Part shown: piece by piece, positions 1-10,483 of the stretch
Layout of the letters: each line of letters begins with the position of its first letter
How positions within the stretch are numbered: the stretch's first letter is position 1
Assembly: GCA_006384855.1 (NCBI GenBank)
Contig: VCJN01002132.1
Coordinates: forward strand, 18,733 to 82,732
Source: Tetraselmis striata
Taxonomy: Eukaryota; Chlorophyta; Chlorodendrophyceae; Chlorodendrales; Chlorodendraceae
DNA length: 64,000 bases
Reading direction: 5' to 3'
Notes under the pieces: generated by a model
Databases searched by the model: none
What the model was told of the DNA's origin: nothing
Seen by the model: only the letters and a program-made list of their open reading frames with translations
Position numbers and translations under genes: made by a program

Positions 1-3000
1 GATATCTCGAAGAGGGCCCTTCTGTCCTGGCTACGTGTTGTGCCATGCCGCATATTCCGCACGGCCAACCCCCGTTGCATGTCGCCCAACAAGCAGCACT
101 CAAAACGATCCACTACAGCTGCCTAGGCCCGGGGCACCGCAGTGTACTTGACCCCGTGCCGCATAGTCTTAAACTCCAACAGCGTGTAGTACTTCGTTCA
201 AGCTCCGGGGGATCGTAGTTCCCGGTCACGACGTTGACCGCGGAAGAGAGAACTATGCGTCCGGTACCATATCCTTGAGGTCATCCTTGGTACGGTGTTG
301 CCGAGAGGCACTGCCTGCTGGAACAAGTCATCCACCTCCCGGCGGTGTTGTGCAGCGATACCCATATGTCGTGAACACAGTGATTGCGGAAGGCGGCTTC
401 GATAGCGTCGTGCTGTACATGCAAGTGAGCATCTCCCGGTCCCGGGAGGTTCATATGCGCGCCGTTATAGAGGTCGACAGTGACGGGTTGTCCGACATGT
501 GCGGTAGTCGCTACCCGTACCTGTTATTTATGAGCGTTAATTTTGGTTTATGGCCGCCCGCAACTACAAGCCGCCGAAGGGCCGACACAAGGCACGCCCA
601 CGGGCTTGCCACACTCCATCGAGCACACCACAACCCGCCCAACTCCCCCAGTATGTGCCTGGGCTTGTTTGCCTACAAATTCCTGATTATCACCATATTA
701 ACCGGTCACTACACCTGGCATTCTTCGGCAGACCAGACGTTCCTTGTGAAACATACTCATCGATCGTACTCTTATCCCTATACTACAGGAAGGTACGGTC
801 ACGGCATGCTATCAACGGCAGCGCGAGATGGGCGGGTCATAAATTTGCAATTGAACTGCCCGGGGGGCGGATATTAAACATGATGTACTATGTATGTCCT
901 TGTAGTATTCTTTACCAAAGTTTATAGATGTGAAGCGTTATGTATGGTGAGAATGGTTTCCGAGGGCATCATAACGTTGTTAAGCACTATAGTCGTAAGT
1001 ACGTGTAAGCCAGTCTGATACATGTACTATGCAGTATACGGAGCAGGCCTCCCGGTCTGACGACGCCGTTGCAGCTGGCCGCCTGCTTCACGCTACCTTG
1101 CGCCTGCTGGCGCAGCTGTGGGAGTCGGAGCCATCGACGGTGCACGACTGCCTGACTTGGTCGTGGTCTGAGCCGGTGGAGGGCGCCATGGCCGTGATTG
1201 GTCTCGCCTCGCCCCTATGCGAGACCATCACAAGCGCTGCCACGTCGTACCGCACCCGTATGTATGATGATGACATGCGGATCAGTGCACGGTCCCGCGG
1301 CTGATAAATCAACGGAGACACTTGGTTTATTTTTTGGGAAAGCTTTCTGCACTAATGATGCCTTTTTGACCGGCATCGCGCTATACAACTATGGAGTTGT
1401 ACTGCTACGTGTATACTGACCCGATGGCGCGCTACTGCTGATATAGCAGGTACTCACCAGGTAGTCGTGGTATTGGTGCTATAAAAGTTACATGAGATAG
1501 CTGCGAAAGGCGGTCAGGAAACCACGCACCCGAAAAGGAAATAGGAAACGTCCACTAATACAACAATTGCGCGGTGGAAGCAGCACTAGAAGAGGGTGCG
1601 GAATGAGCACGGGCGGACGCATCAAACTTGGCCGTCTGCGCTCCGGCAGAGAGAATGCCGCCCAAGGTACCAGTCACGCACGCATAGACTCGCTGCAACA
1701 ACCCCCGCCGCGTGCGCGACAGGTGATGGCGGAACTCAGCGGGTTGGCTGGCAACGACGTTCCGAAGAGCATGGACGGACCGACCACGGAGAGAGCATGA
1801 AGTCGGGGCGGAAGGACCGCCATGGAAGTTGCGCACAAGTAACACCGCGATTAAGATGATGTAAACCACCGTCAAAGCGGATTTCCCGAGGCGGCCGCGG
1901 TCCTCAACCACAAAAGGGTAGTACCGGTGAAGACCCTGCACTGGGGCGGAAGACGCCCGGTCCGCCGCGAGCTTGTTGCTTGTGCTCCGCCTCGGTCGCC
2001 GCGATCCCCGGGGTGCACCGGCGGGGGTCGTTGCCCCAAGTGCGGGTCGTGGAGGACACGCACGCGAAATCGATCATGTAATCGCACACCGGGCCCTCAC
2101 ACCCCGCCAACGTCAAATCTGACGGCCGCGAGCGGTCCGCTAGGCGCAGCCCAATCGTATCAAGGGTCATGTCGCCGACTCCCGGGCGGTCCCGGTCGAG
2201 CACCGCGCCCGCTTCAATCGCCACGGAAGCCCACCGATTTTTCAAAGCGGTATGCATGCGGTGCTTGTAGTTCGAGAAGGGGGAAGATGGGCAGATGATC
2301 CACGACAAAATCCGTGGCGTTCCGGATCGAGCCATCCGTAGAGCAAAGCCATAAGCGGTAAATATGGGCATGTGACAAGCACGGAACCCCTGCGCGCAAC
2401 GGCGTCCAAATAAGCAGCATGGGGAATCTTGCGGGCCGACTCGCGATCCGACTGGAATAAAAGCGATAGCGAGCCCGGCCCGCATGCGCTGTACAAGCGC
2501 ATGGAATATCAAGTCGCGAGGCCGTGGCACCCGTACGCTGGAAGCCAGTAGAGAGGGCCACGAAGTCACGCAAGCGAAGCGAATCGCACGGCTGATGTGG
2601 CGTTGGACAACCATGGTCGTGGGCGGTTGGTCATCGGAGGCAGCACCCGTACGCGTAACTACCCGAGGGCGGAGCAGTATGTAGTACCGCATGGCTGTGG
2701 TTCTAATAGGGAAGGAGTTGCCAGTGACGGAGGATGTGCCACTAATTCGCGGGGCGACGGTATCTTGAGAGCTGCAAAAGCGCATGTAGTAACGGTATTG
2801 GCAGTACTCGTACCACCGATAGGAAGCGATTGCTGGGCAGCAGCAGAGGCGGCCTCACCAGTACCAACTCCATGGGGAGTGGCCGTAAAGATATGATGTG
2901 GTGGCGCGCAATCCTCCGTCAGTGCTCGTACCCGTACGGGCCGTAGCACCAGCTGATAATATGGCGGATCCGGTGCAACGGTGGTCGTAGCATTACCGAC

Positions 3001-4340
3001 CGTAAGCCCGCAGCCACACCACCGCCGGCGCGCATCCCCGAGTCACCCGCGGCACCGTCCGAGGCAGCTTCACATCAGCACCTATCTTCGCCCGTTGGTC
3101 CGCACTTCACGGTGATGGCTCCGCATGCGCGCCTGCGCGCAGCGGTGTATGTGGGTCGCACCGCCGCCAACTCCACAAGACTCAAGACATGAAGACGGAG
3201 GCCGTGCTCATTCTCGCGTGGGCTTCATGCAGCTTTATTGAAGTTGCTTGTAACGTTGTACTGCGCGGTAGTCTCTTGTTGCTTACGCTTTTGTAATCCA
3301 AACAGTACCAGCATTACCGACCGTAAGTACTGTAACTCAAAGATCTTGTGGGCGTGCCCGTACGCGGTGCGTGCGCGCCGCACATCTTCCTGTGGTAACG
3401 AAGGTAACTGGTACTGCGGTAAATACTGCTACTCGTACCCGCTAGGGTGCCCCGGAAACTCAGCATAAAGTACAGAGTAGCTTTTGACGCAATCTATGAA
3501 GACAATAAGGTCAGTTTCAGACCATATCGCGACTCTGCAAATAAACATAAGCCCACTCGTACCCGGATGCCCCACAAGCTCATTCCGAATGAATGACCTG
3601 GTTCAGGCCCCTCCCCCCGTTCGTTTAGAATGATCTAATATTTCACGTACTAGGACCCACTATGTAGGTCATGGTGACTTGTGGCATGCCTCCCTCTGCC
3701 TATGGTAAGCCACTGGCATGCAGAGGGGGTGGGATGAGAAAGTTGAGCAATCAGGTGTTGAGTGTGCCCCGGCAACCCAGCAGAGGGCACCTGGCGGTTT
3801 CGGGGCTTGATGCCCATGCGGCTTTGCTTGCAGTGCTGATTTGGGATACTAACTCTATTGAGAGGCGTCCCGGCAAGGCATCAGCGGCCGTGCGGTGCGG
3901 TGCGGTGCGATGGCGGTTCCATCATCATTCCATGTAATGTATCATTGATTTCGCAGCAATTTCAGCGCGCAACGCACATAGCCGCTTGCTGCCGCCGAGC
4001 TATTTCCCGCCAGCCCTTTTCACATGGCCGACGGCATACCTACAAATTGTTGGCGTTACTCCCACTCCACACTCTACTCGCATGTCAGGGCGTCATCACA
4101 CATGAAGGTGTCGCGCAATGGGAGCCTTCGTCGATGTGAAGCGATCATTTGCATGTGCCTTCACTGATATGCACCCACTATCCCACTATGCTATGCCCGC
4201 GGTACCACAAAGCCCGCGCTACTGCAATAAGGCACACAACAAATAACACGGCTGTGCATCCGCACTCTTACTCACTTGTTGGCATTGCGGCCGGGCCCCG
4301 CAGCATAGCAAGAAACTAACAATGTATGAAGAAACTTGAA
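1..4340. other. Gene-free stretch, repeat-rich
   Basis: No protein family is recognisable on either strand. The longest open frame (1904-2785, minus, 293 codons) has no domain, no biased codon pattern and no splice context, so it is not called. The stretch holds one copy of a dispersed repeat (1487-1640) and many GTAC-containing words such as CCCGTAC between about 2640 and 3570. A segment near 3022-3075 (ending CCGAGGCAGCTTCA-like) resembles 33438-33480, so it belongs to another dispersed repeat. Confidence 0.6.
1487..1640 (-). repeat. Dispersed repeat family R1, copy 1
   Basis: Minus-strand copy of a family with the core GATCGCCTTTTGCAGC (here slightly diverged) followed by a GCTCATGTAAC-like end. 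It also shares the string AGAGGGTGCGGAATGAGCAC with the copy at 62486-62640. Other copies lie at 18385-18455, 47535-47700, 47701-47850 and 55605-55697. No coding potential or terminal inverted repeat was seen, so the class is unknown. Confidence 0.7.
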
Positions 4341-4506
4341 AGTTATTGAATCAGCGATGCGTCGATTTTTCAGAAAATTTCAAAAGAACGGGTTCTATGT
4401 CACTGACCTACAATTCCATGAATTGCATTGCCAGCTTTGAAGTAGTCGCTACGAACAGCGAGCGTTTGCATTGCCAGCGCTTTGAAGTACCAGAGTTTTT
4501 TTTCCA

Positions 4507-5331
4507 TTACCAGCAGTGAGTAGCGAGTACCAGTACCAGTACCAGCAGCGAGTACCAGTACCAGCAGCTTTTAGGGCCGCTTTTAGGCGGCTTGCTGTGT
4601 TGATTTTCTAATTCTGGGGAACTGTCCTTTTTGTAATTCACACCAGTACCAGCAGCGAGCGTTCGCAGTGCCAGCGCTCTGAAGTACCCGAGTTTTTTTT
4701 CCTGGCGGATAAACGCCAGGAAGTCGCGCCGGTGTTTATTTGAGGCGTCGTAGGCCGCCACGCCCGCTTCAAGGAGGCGAAGGTCCTCCTCACCAGGGGG
4801 CTGCGCCGCGCTTGCCGCTCTCTTAATCGACGCGAGCGCCTCGCAGAGAGCCGCGTGGGCCACCGCATCGTAGAAGCCAAAGCAGTACAGAGAGCGGTAC
4901 TGATCCAAAGTGGCCCAGTGCCGACGCGCGATGAGCTGGCGGTGCGTCTCGTCAGATGAGATGTCGTACAGTTGGGGAATCGGAGAGAGGCCGGGACTGG
5001 GCTGGACGGAAAAGCCGGGGCCAATTAAATGAGCCCACTCCTCCCAGACTAAGGAAGGGGCAGCGGCACTAGGGCCACCGCGCTGGGGCTGGGGCACGGA
5101 AACCTGCTCTGCGCGAGCCGGTGCGTCGTGCTGGGAGCTCGCCGCGGCAGCGCTACTAGCGGGCGCGCGGGGCTCGGTAGGAGTAGAACCACTAGGCCGC
5201 TGAAGGTCACTTCGTAGGGCTTCCAGAAGCTCCGTAAGCCCCGCGAAACCGGCCTCCAGCGCGGCGATGCGGTCTTCGGCTAGGCCACTAGGGGCGTCAC
5301 CGGAGTTGTCAGGCATACTGAGCCCTGACAA
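4507..5331 (-). CDS. Gag-like ORF of the inverted-terminus element
   Basis: A 274-codon open frame. Residues 18-45 form a short heptad-rich helix (AALEAGFAGLTELLEALRSD), followed by an Ala/Ser/Pro-rich linker to about residue 95. A helical region follows with the string YRSLYCFGFYDAVAHAALCE around residues 145-165, then a basic segment with HRRDFLAF. The order coiled-coil, linker, CFG-containing helical domain, basic segment parallels ORF1 of the YR element at 16729-17608 (LWMLCFGAHMAALFVALDEL). That parallel is the basis for the gag-like call; no zinc knuckle is present. The last 40 residues run through CCAGTA-repeat DNA and may not be native. The start is the first ATG (MSGLSMPDNSG); an internal MPDNSG start would match the MPDGEE start of the other ORF1. 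Confidence 0.55.
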   Translation of the reverse strand: MSGLSMPDNSGDAPSGLAEDRIAALEAGFAGLTELLEALRSDLQRPSGSTPTEPRAPASSAAAASSQHDAPARAEQVSVPQPQRGGPSAAAPSLVWEEWAHLIGPGFSVQPSPGLSPIPQLYDISSDETHRQLIARRHWATLDQYRSLYCFGFYDAVAHAALCEALASIKRAASAAQPPGEEDLRLLEAGVAAYDASNKHRRDFLAFIRQEKKLGYFRALALRTLAAGTGVNYKKDSSPELENQHSKPPKSGPKSCWYWYSLLVLVLVLATHCW

Positions 5332-5751
5332 TGCCGTGCGCAGGGCGTCGTGCTAGCGCAGGCGGATAATATCGACAAGGATCGCTTCCCCTCGCGGCAC
5401 AGGTGCCGCGCGATTGCTGGTGCGTGAAGCGCAACAGCAAAAGGGATGAGCGCTATGGTCTAGACAGTTGGCTAAGTAGTAGCTGCAGGCAGGCAGGGAA
5501 ACATGTCGGGAGCTGGTGCGGTCGCGAGTCCGCTGCTCACTGTCCCATCCTGGAAGATTCTAGACAGAGCCGATGACTGGCTACTGTGCTATATTTTCCA
5601 GGTGGTAGTCGTTCGACCGCACAACTCGGTCCGTCGTCTGACTAAACTCAGTTAAGTACTTAACAACGATTACCAGCAGCGAGTAGCGAGTACCAGTACT
5701 CATAGCGTCCCATCCGTGAGATGGTAATCGAACGGCTGTGTAATTAAGGAC

Positions 5752-5785
5752 CGTGGGTGGGCGGGTGGGTGGGCGGGTGGGTGGA
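5752..5785 (+). repeat. G-rich GGGTGGGCGGGT tract
   Basis: Runs of three Gs separated by single bases, the pattern of a potential G-quadruplex on the plus strand. The same tract recurs at about 21633-21660 in the short copy of the element, so it is part of the element rather than chance. Confidence 0.7.
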
Positions 5786-6731
5786 TTATAGTACTTAGTA
5801 GTAAAAGTCAGTAGATAAGCGCTTTAGTCATGCACCTATAGGCCCGACCCGCTGCACTATACGGGTACCCGTACGGCAATAAAGCTCACCGCCGAAAAAT
5901 CGACGCTTCGCTGATAAACATCGTTGCGAGCTTTCCGGCAGTAGCATGATGTGGTGTACCACATGCACTACAAGCCATAGCGACAACCGCCCGTAATAGC
6001 GACTATTGATTCCTGTCCGAGGACGATGTTGATTCTCACGAACACGGCAGTGAGTGACGCCGTCGAAGGTAAACGATGGCTATGGCTCTGAGCAATGGCT
6101 ACGAGCTGCAGCATTGATGATACTCAGCGGCGGATTAACAACGGCCACCTTGCATTGGACAAGCGGCGCTGATGCCCACATGCCATGGATCAGTGTTCAA
6201 TATTGGAAATATATACAATGGGAGAGATCCCTAACATATACCACAAGGCGTCCAGCTCAGGCGCCTATGCGCTGCATGTGCATCCCAACAGAGGAGGCTT
6301 CTTCCTCACATCCGCCTGTTGGTCAAGGGGCAAACCGGCCCCTGTCGTAGGGATGCCCGGAGACCAAGGAGGGAAGGGAGGGGCAGGAGAGTGGGTCAGT
6401 GTGTGGTCATCCCACGTGCGGCGAGTGGCGTGGTGATGCGTGGATAAGCAGTGCCGCGGCTGCACACGTACCGTCGCCGAAGACTGCTCCCCATTCTGCG
6501 CACCGCCGGTAGAGCGGAGGATCGGCGAGAGCTCGCCATGTGTAGTGCTGTAGTAGCCCTCCTCCTGCGAGAAGGGGCACATGGCGCCGAAAATAGGATA
6601 CGTGCTATCCCCCGTTTCAACAGGAATACACGACATATCACCTCATCACGACTCCAGCAGGCAGCGGAAGCATTGCCATCCCTTTGAGTCCCCAAAAACG
6701 CTGACACACCCGCGTGCAAGCAAAGGCGTTA

Positions 6732-6937
6732 CTAAATCGCAATCTCAGGCAGCCCCACCTTGATGATCTGGGCGATGTCCACGCCCTGCTCCTGCATGAG
6801 CAGGTGGGAGTGGCCAGGCAGCACCCGCCGGCTGCACGCTGCGAGCAGCTTCTCGAGGCGCCTCGACTCCTCCTCGCTGGGCACTAGCAGGTCCGCACTG
6901 CCCGCGATCACCAGCACCGGTTGGGTGACCTGGTGGG

Positions 6938-6971
<34 letters not shown>

Positions 6972-8834
6972 GCAGCCACAGCAATCATTGAAGAGCAGCA
7001 AATTTGGCATCTGTATGGGGCCACAGGAAGCAATGTGTGTATTTGTATATAATACGATATACATGGACAATGTTCTATATGAACGCATGCAGAGAAATTA
7101 AATTACTGTGTGTGCGGCTGTCCTTCCCCCCGCGTCGGTAGATGGTGTGGGCAGCCACCCTTGCCTACCTGTGACAGCTTGGCCTCGGTGTAGGCGGCGC
7201 CCTGGCCCAGGATGTCGATCTTCCACTCGAGCGTGTCGGCAGGCAGCAGGTCCGACAGCATGCCCAGCAGCGGGAGCATGTTCACCAGCCCCTGCGCCGC
7301 AGAAATACACCCCGCCACATCAGTCGGGCCACCGTATCCGCAATGCTGGGCGGAAGTACTCAGAAACTGCATTCTAATGACACCGAATGTGCACATCCTC
7401 AGCGGGGTTCCATACGTGCAAACAACATTAATGTCACGCATCCACATCCTCATTCGCATTCACATCCACATCTGCATCCACAACCCATCCACAACACATC
7501 CACATTCGCACCCACAACCACATCACCATCCACATCCTCGTCCGCATCCGCATCCACATCCTCATCCACATCCACATCCACATCCACATCCACATCCACA
7601 TCCACACCCTCATCCTAATCCTTGTTCGCATCCACATCCGCATCAACATCCTCAGCCGCATCCACATCAACACCCACATCCACATCCACATCTACCTCCT
7701 CATTCATAGCCACATCATGGCATCAAGCATTGCACCATTCACGGGGACAATTACGGGGGATACAGGCCAGGCTCCGATGACAGCCACCCGCAGCAGCTGC
7801 CTATGATGGCCTGATTTGGGGTTTTAGGGTTTTGAAACCATTAAACCCTCATATCGCCGCACCTGCGCGAGGAACTCGGCCTGTTCAGGGGGCGCCGCCG
7901 AGAGCGGCGTGTAGAAGGACGCCATCTTGAACGGATCCCCCAGCAGCGGGACCAGCGCAAAGGGCGCCGCACTGTTTGCCACAAGCATGGAACAAATGTG
8001 CGATGAGGTGGTGAGATATGGACAGCGAGCAGGGGCCGGGAGAACCTATGGTGACTGAATCATGGTGAGGGCGATGATGGGGGCTCGCACTTGTACAGCC
8101 CAGAGGGGAGCTGGCTGAGCACCGGGCCGAAGGAGGGCCAGATGGAGCGCGGGAAGCTCGTCGCGGGGTTCACCAGCACCACGCGGTCGACCCTCTCCCT
8201 GTCAGAGCACCCGTCCACGTCAGCCCTCCCCGAGCCTGACAATCAACCAAAAACGATCACCCGAGAAGACAGGGCGCGCTCACCCCAGCTCCGCCGCCAC
8301 CGCCAGTGAGAGGATGCCGCCAAAGGACTCGCCCAGGATGTACACCGGCCTGGTGCTGTCCTCCGTCTCCCGCTGCAGGTAGTCCTGCACATGGGCCCAG
8401 GCAGGCAGGCAGGCGGGCAGGCGGGCGGGCGTGAGCCATGCCTCCCGGCGGCCGTAACACATGGTCCTGACGCCTGCTGATGCGCGTACCTCCACGTACG
8501 CCACGAGCTGCGGGAAGGGTGTCCGGTCGGTGAGCGGAATCACCAGCTTCCGTAGGTCAAAGCACTTCTGCAGGAGCGGGTACTGGCGAGCTTCGCGCAG
8601 CGTGAGGAGCAGCCGTGTCAGATGATGCGGACAGGCGAGGGAGAGGGGGGTGTCAAAATGGTGCCCGGCACTCCCGCAGCTCGGCGGTTGCCGACGGCTC
8701 GAGAGAGCGATGGGCATTTATCAAACCTGTGGCGGAGCGGTGGAGGGATGTGTGGGCGGCATGGCCTGACCTGCGCAGATACCACTGCCATCCAGGCCTG
8801 GGAGGTAGAGCATGAGGGGCAAGTGTGCGCGCTC
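6732..8834 (-). CDS. Phytyl ester synthase-type alpha/beta hydrolase, acyltransferase half missing
   Basis: Seven exons join in frame: 8834-8771, 8590-8490, 8384-8284, 8198-8091, 7971-7863, 7291-7169 and 6929-6732. The exon sum is 801 bases plus stop, or 267 residues. Family landmarks appear in order: LPLMLYLPGLDGSG, then DRTPFPQL, the nucleophile elbow GESFGG with its serine, VLVNPATSF, GSADLLVP with the likely aspartate, and PGHSHLLMQEQG with the likely histidine. Plant PES1/PES2 proteins are plastid (plastoglobule) enzymes that esterify phytol and diacylglycerol, with this hydrolase half followed by an LPLAT acyltransferase half. Here the frame runs to TAG at 6732 just after IIK. A GTGGGG donor at 6758-6753 sits exactly where homologues continue, but no LPLAT exon was found downstream before the element at 5915. 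The N-terminal start is also unresolved: the first exon follows an AG, and an upstream in-frame ATG lies at 8915. Confidence 0.8.
6939..6970 (+). repeat. Poly-G homopolymer, 32 bases
   Basis: On the sense strand of the hydrolase gene this is a C run ending about ten bases before the 3' splice site of the last exon. It may act as a polypyrimidine tract or be a sequence artefact. Confidence 0.9.
7437..7697 (+). repeat. Hexanucleotide array (CACATC)n
   Basis: About 260 bases of imperfect CACATC/CATCCA repeats, inside an intron of the minus-strand hydrolase gene (between the exons at 7291 and 7863). It reads as His-Pro repeats on plus and Met-Trp repeats on minus; neither is taken as protein. 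Confidence 0.9.
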
Positions 8835-9289
8835 CTGCGCGCCCGGCAGGGTAGCCCCCCCCCCTTCAGCCTCGCCGCGGCGGATGCGATGCCATGCCCT
8901 GCCCTCTCTGCCCATTCTGGCACTCGCGCACTGGCCACCTGCTCCGGATCCTCACCATGACCCTCGCTGACCCCTCATATCCGATGCAATTTGCTGTTTC
9001 AGGCGATTATCGTGCCCACCTGTTCTTGCCGCGGGTCGGAGAGGATTGGGCTTGCGAAGCGCGGCGGCCCATCTGGCACAAAGCAGCACGCAAAAAACAC
9101 TTCCTCAAAGAGCATCGGAATGAATACGATGCCAAGCAGGGTCGAGGCGTAATACCGACTTCTGAAATTGCTGACCATGAGACCACCTGGGAGTGCTGCT
9201 TTAGCATATATTACTTGTACCTGGGAGTTTGCGGGTCCATTTGTAGGTATTTAGCCCGCGGCGCACCGGGGGGATCCCTCTGCGTGCAC

Positions 9290-9530
9290 AGTGCTGCGAC
9301 TGAAGACATAGCGACGGGCGCTGCAATGGCCACAGCGCGGAGCGCTTCGAACGCCTCACCTGAATGCTCCGTGATGTACTCGCGGAGCTTGCTCGGGTCG
9401 GAGCGGCCCTCTCCGTCGGTGGAGAACATGAGGTCGTTGGCGGCCAGCCGCCGGCCGGGCGACGGGATCAGCTTCCACAACTCGTCGAGCTCGCCGGCGG
9501 CCGACCGCGAAGCCCAGAGCGGGCCCGCGG
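9290..9530 (-). CDS. Exon-like segment of an unrecognised gene
   Basis: The minus-strand frame reads a protein-like stretch: GELDELWKLIPSPGRRLAA, then LMFSTDGEGRSDPSKLREY, then EAFEALRAVAIAAPVAMSSV. Composition and helix periodicity look real, while the flanking parts of the same frame do not. It lies upstream of the phytyl-ester-synthase-type gene on the same strand. It could be an earlier exon of that gene or the end of a separate gene; no family is recognised and no splice sites were proved. Confidence 0.35.
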
Positions 9531-10483
9531 TTCGCGGTGCTGGGCGCCCGGGAGCATGGCTGCTTCTCCGCGAGGCGACGTGCTGGCGATCCGATGGCCT
9601 GGAAAATATGCTCCTGTGCGCGAGTGTTGACGCGCCACGGCAGTGGGTCGTTGCGGAGCGCATACTGTAGCGCGATCCGGGGCGATCCTGCTGCGCAGTA
9701 TTTGCGTCGGCGCGCCACTCCACGGGTGCCCTATTTGCCAACCTACCGCGAGCGGACGTTCGCCAGCGAGAGACTAGCCAGCACACCCCCTGCCCGCTGA
9801 TACAAGGTGATGATTCGAGCCTGTCGCAAAGGGCGAGGTCGCGAACACGTTGCCCTCCAGGTCGCACAGGGTAGCGATATTGGCTCATAAAGTCTGCTGC
9901 TGGCCACCACCCGTACTGGGGCGAATTACAAAATGGCCAGCACGTATAACAAGTAATATCCACGTACCGCGCGAAGAGCAGTACCAAGGCAGTACTGTAC
10001 CGCCAGTACCGGTGTCAATCTTTTTGGTTACAGGCGGGAGAGCGTCCAGTAACGGTGTGGATAACAAACAAGCCAGTTCCAAATCCACCGGTAAAAGCGA
10101 GGGGATCGATCTATCGTAGGCGGGCGAATGCTCGCGCAAACCAATTAATATTAGCCACTGAGGATTGAAGGTTTCACAGCAAACTAAATTAAAACTTTTA
10201 GCATGTTTAAGCGCGCTTTCGCGCGCCCAGGAAGGCCTGCTGCCCAGCCCTCCCCGGGGCAGCCCTGGGCCCCAAAACGTCTCGAACTAGGTTAGCAGGC
10301 TGCCCTTAAGGGTCCTGCAGGTTGTGCCGAGGCCCTGGGCCGTGTGCCGTGGTGCCGGTTCGTCGGATGGCGCGATGGCGCGAAGGCCTCCCGCCGCTTT
10401 TTTTTTCCGGGTCGGCACAAGTACCGTCACACTCACTCAGCTCACAGCACTAGCCCCAGCCGGCACTTTCACGCAGCCAAGCC

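Larger units (their letters stand above)
4350..5915 (-). mobile_element. Inverted-terminus mobile element carrying a gag-like ORF (long copy)
   Basis: The ends are inverted repeats of about 20 bases: TCAGCGATGCGTCGATTTTTC at 4351-4371 and its near complement at 5894-5913. The outer parts match a 370-bp copy at 21419-21790 almost throughout, while 4507-5666 with its ORF is absent there. The short copy is therefore best read as an internal-deletion derivative. The right part holds a G-rich tract (about 5755-5783) and the left part runs of CCAGTA. The single minus-strand ORF resembles the gag-like ORF1 of the YR elements in this window. Inverted ends plus a gag-like ORF would fit a non-autonomous DIRS-type element, but a DNA transposon carrying an unrelated ORF is not excluded. 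No target-site duplication was identified. Confidence 0.65.

Noticed and set aside
1904-2785. 293-codon minus-strand frame
   Set aside because: No domain, no conserved-looking blocks, and competing open frames in the same GC-rich DNA.
7212-7709. 165-codon plus-strand frame with His-Pro repeats
   Set aside because: It is the translation of a CACATC microsatellite in an intron of the minus-strand hydrolase gene.
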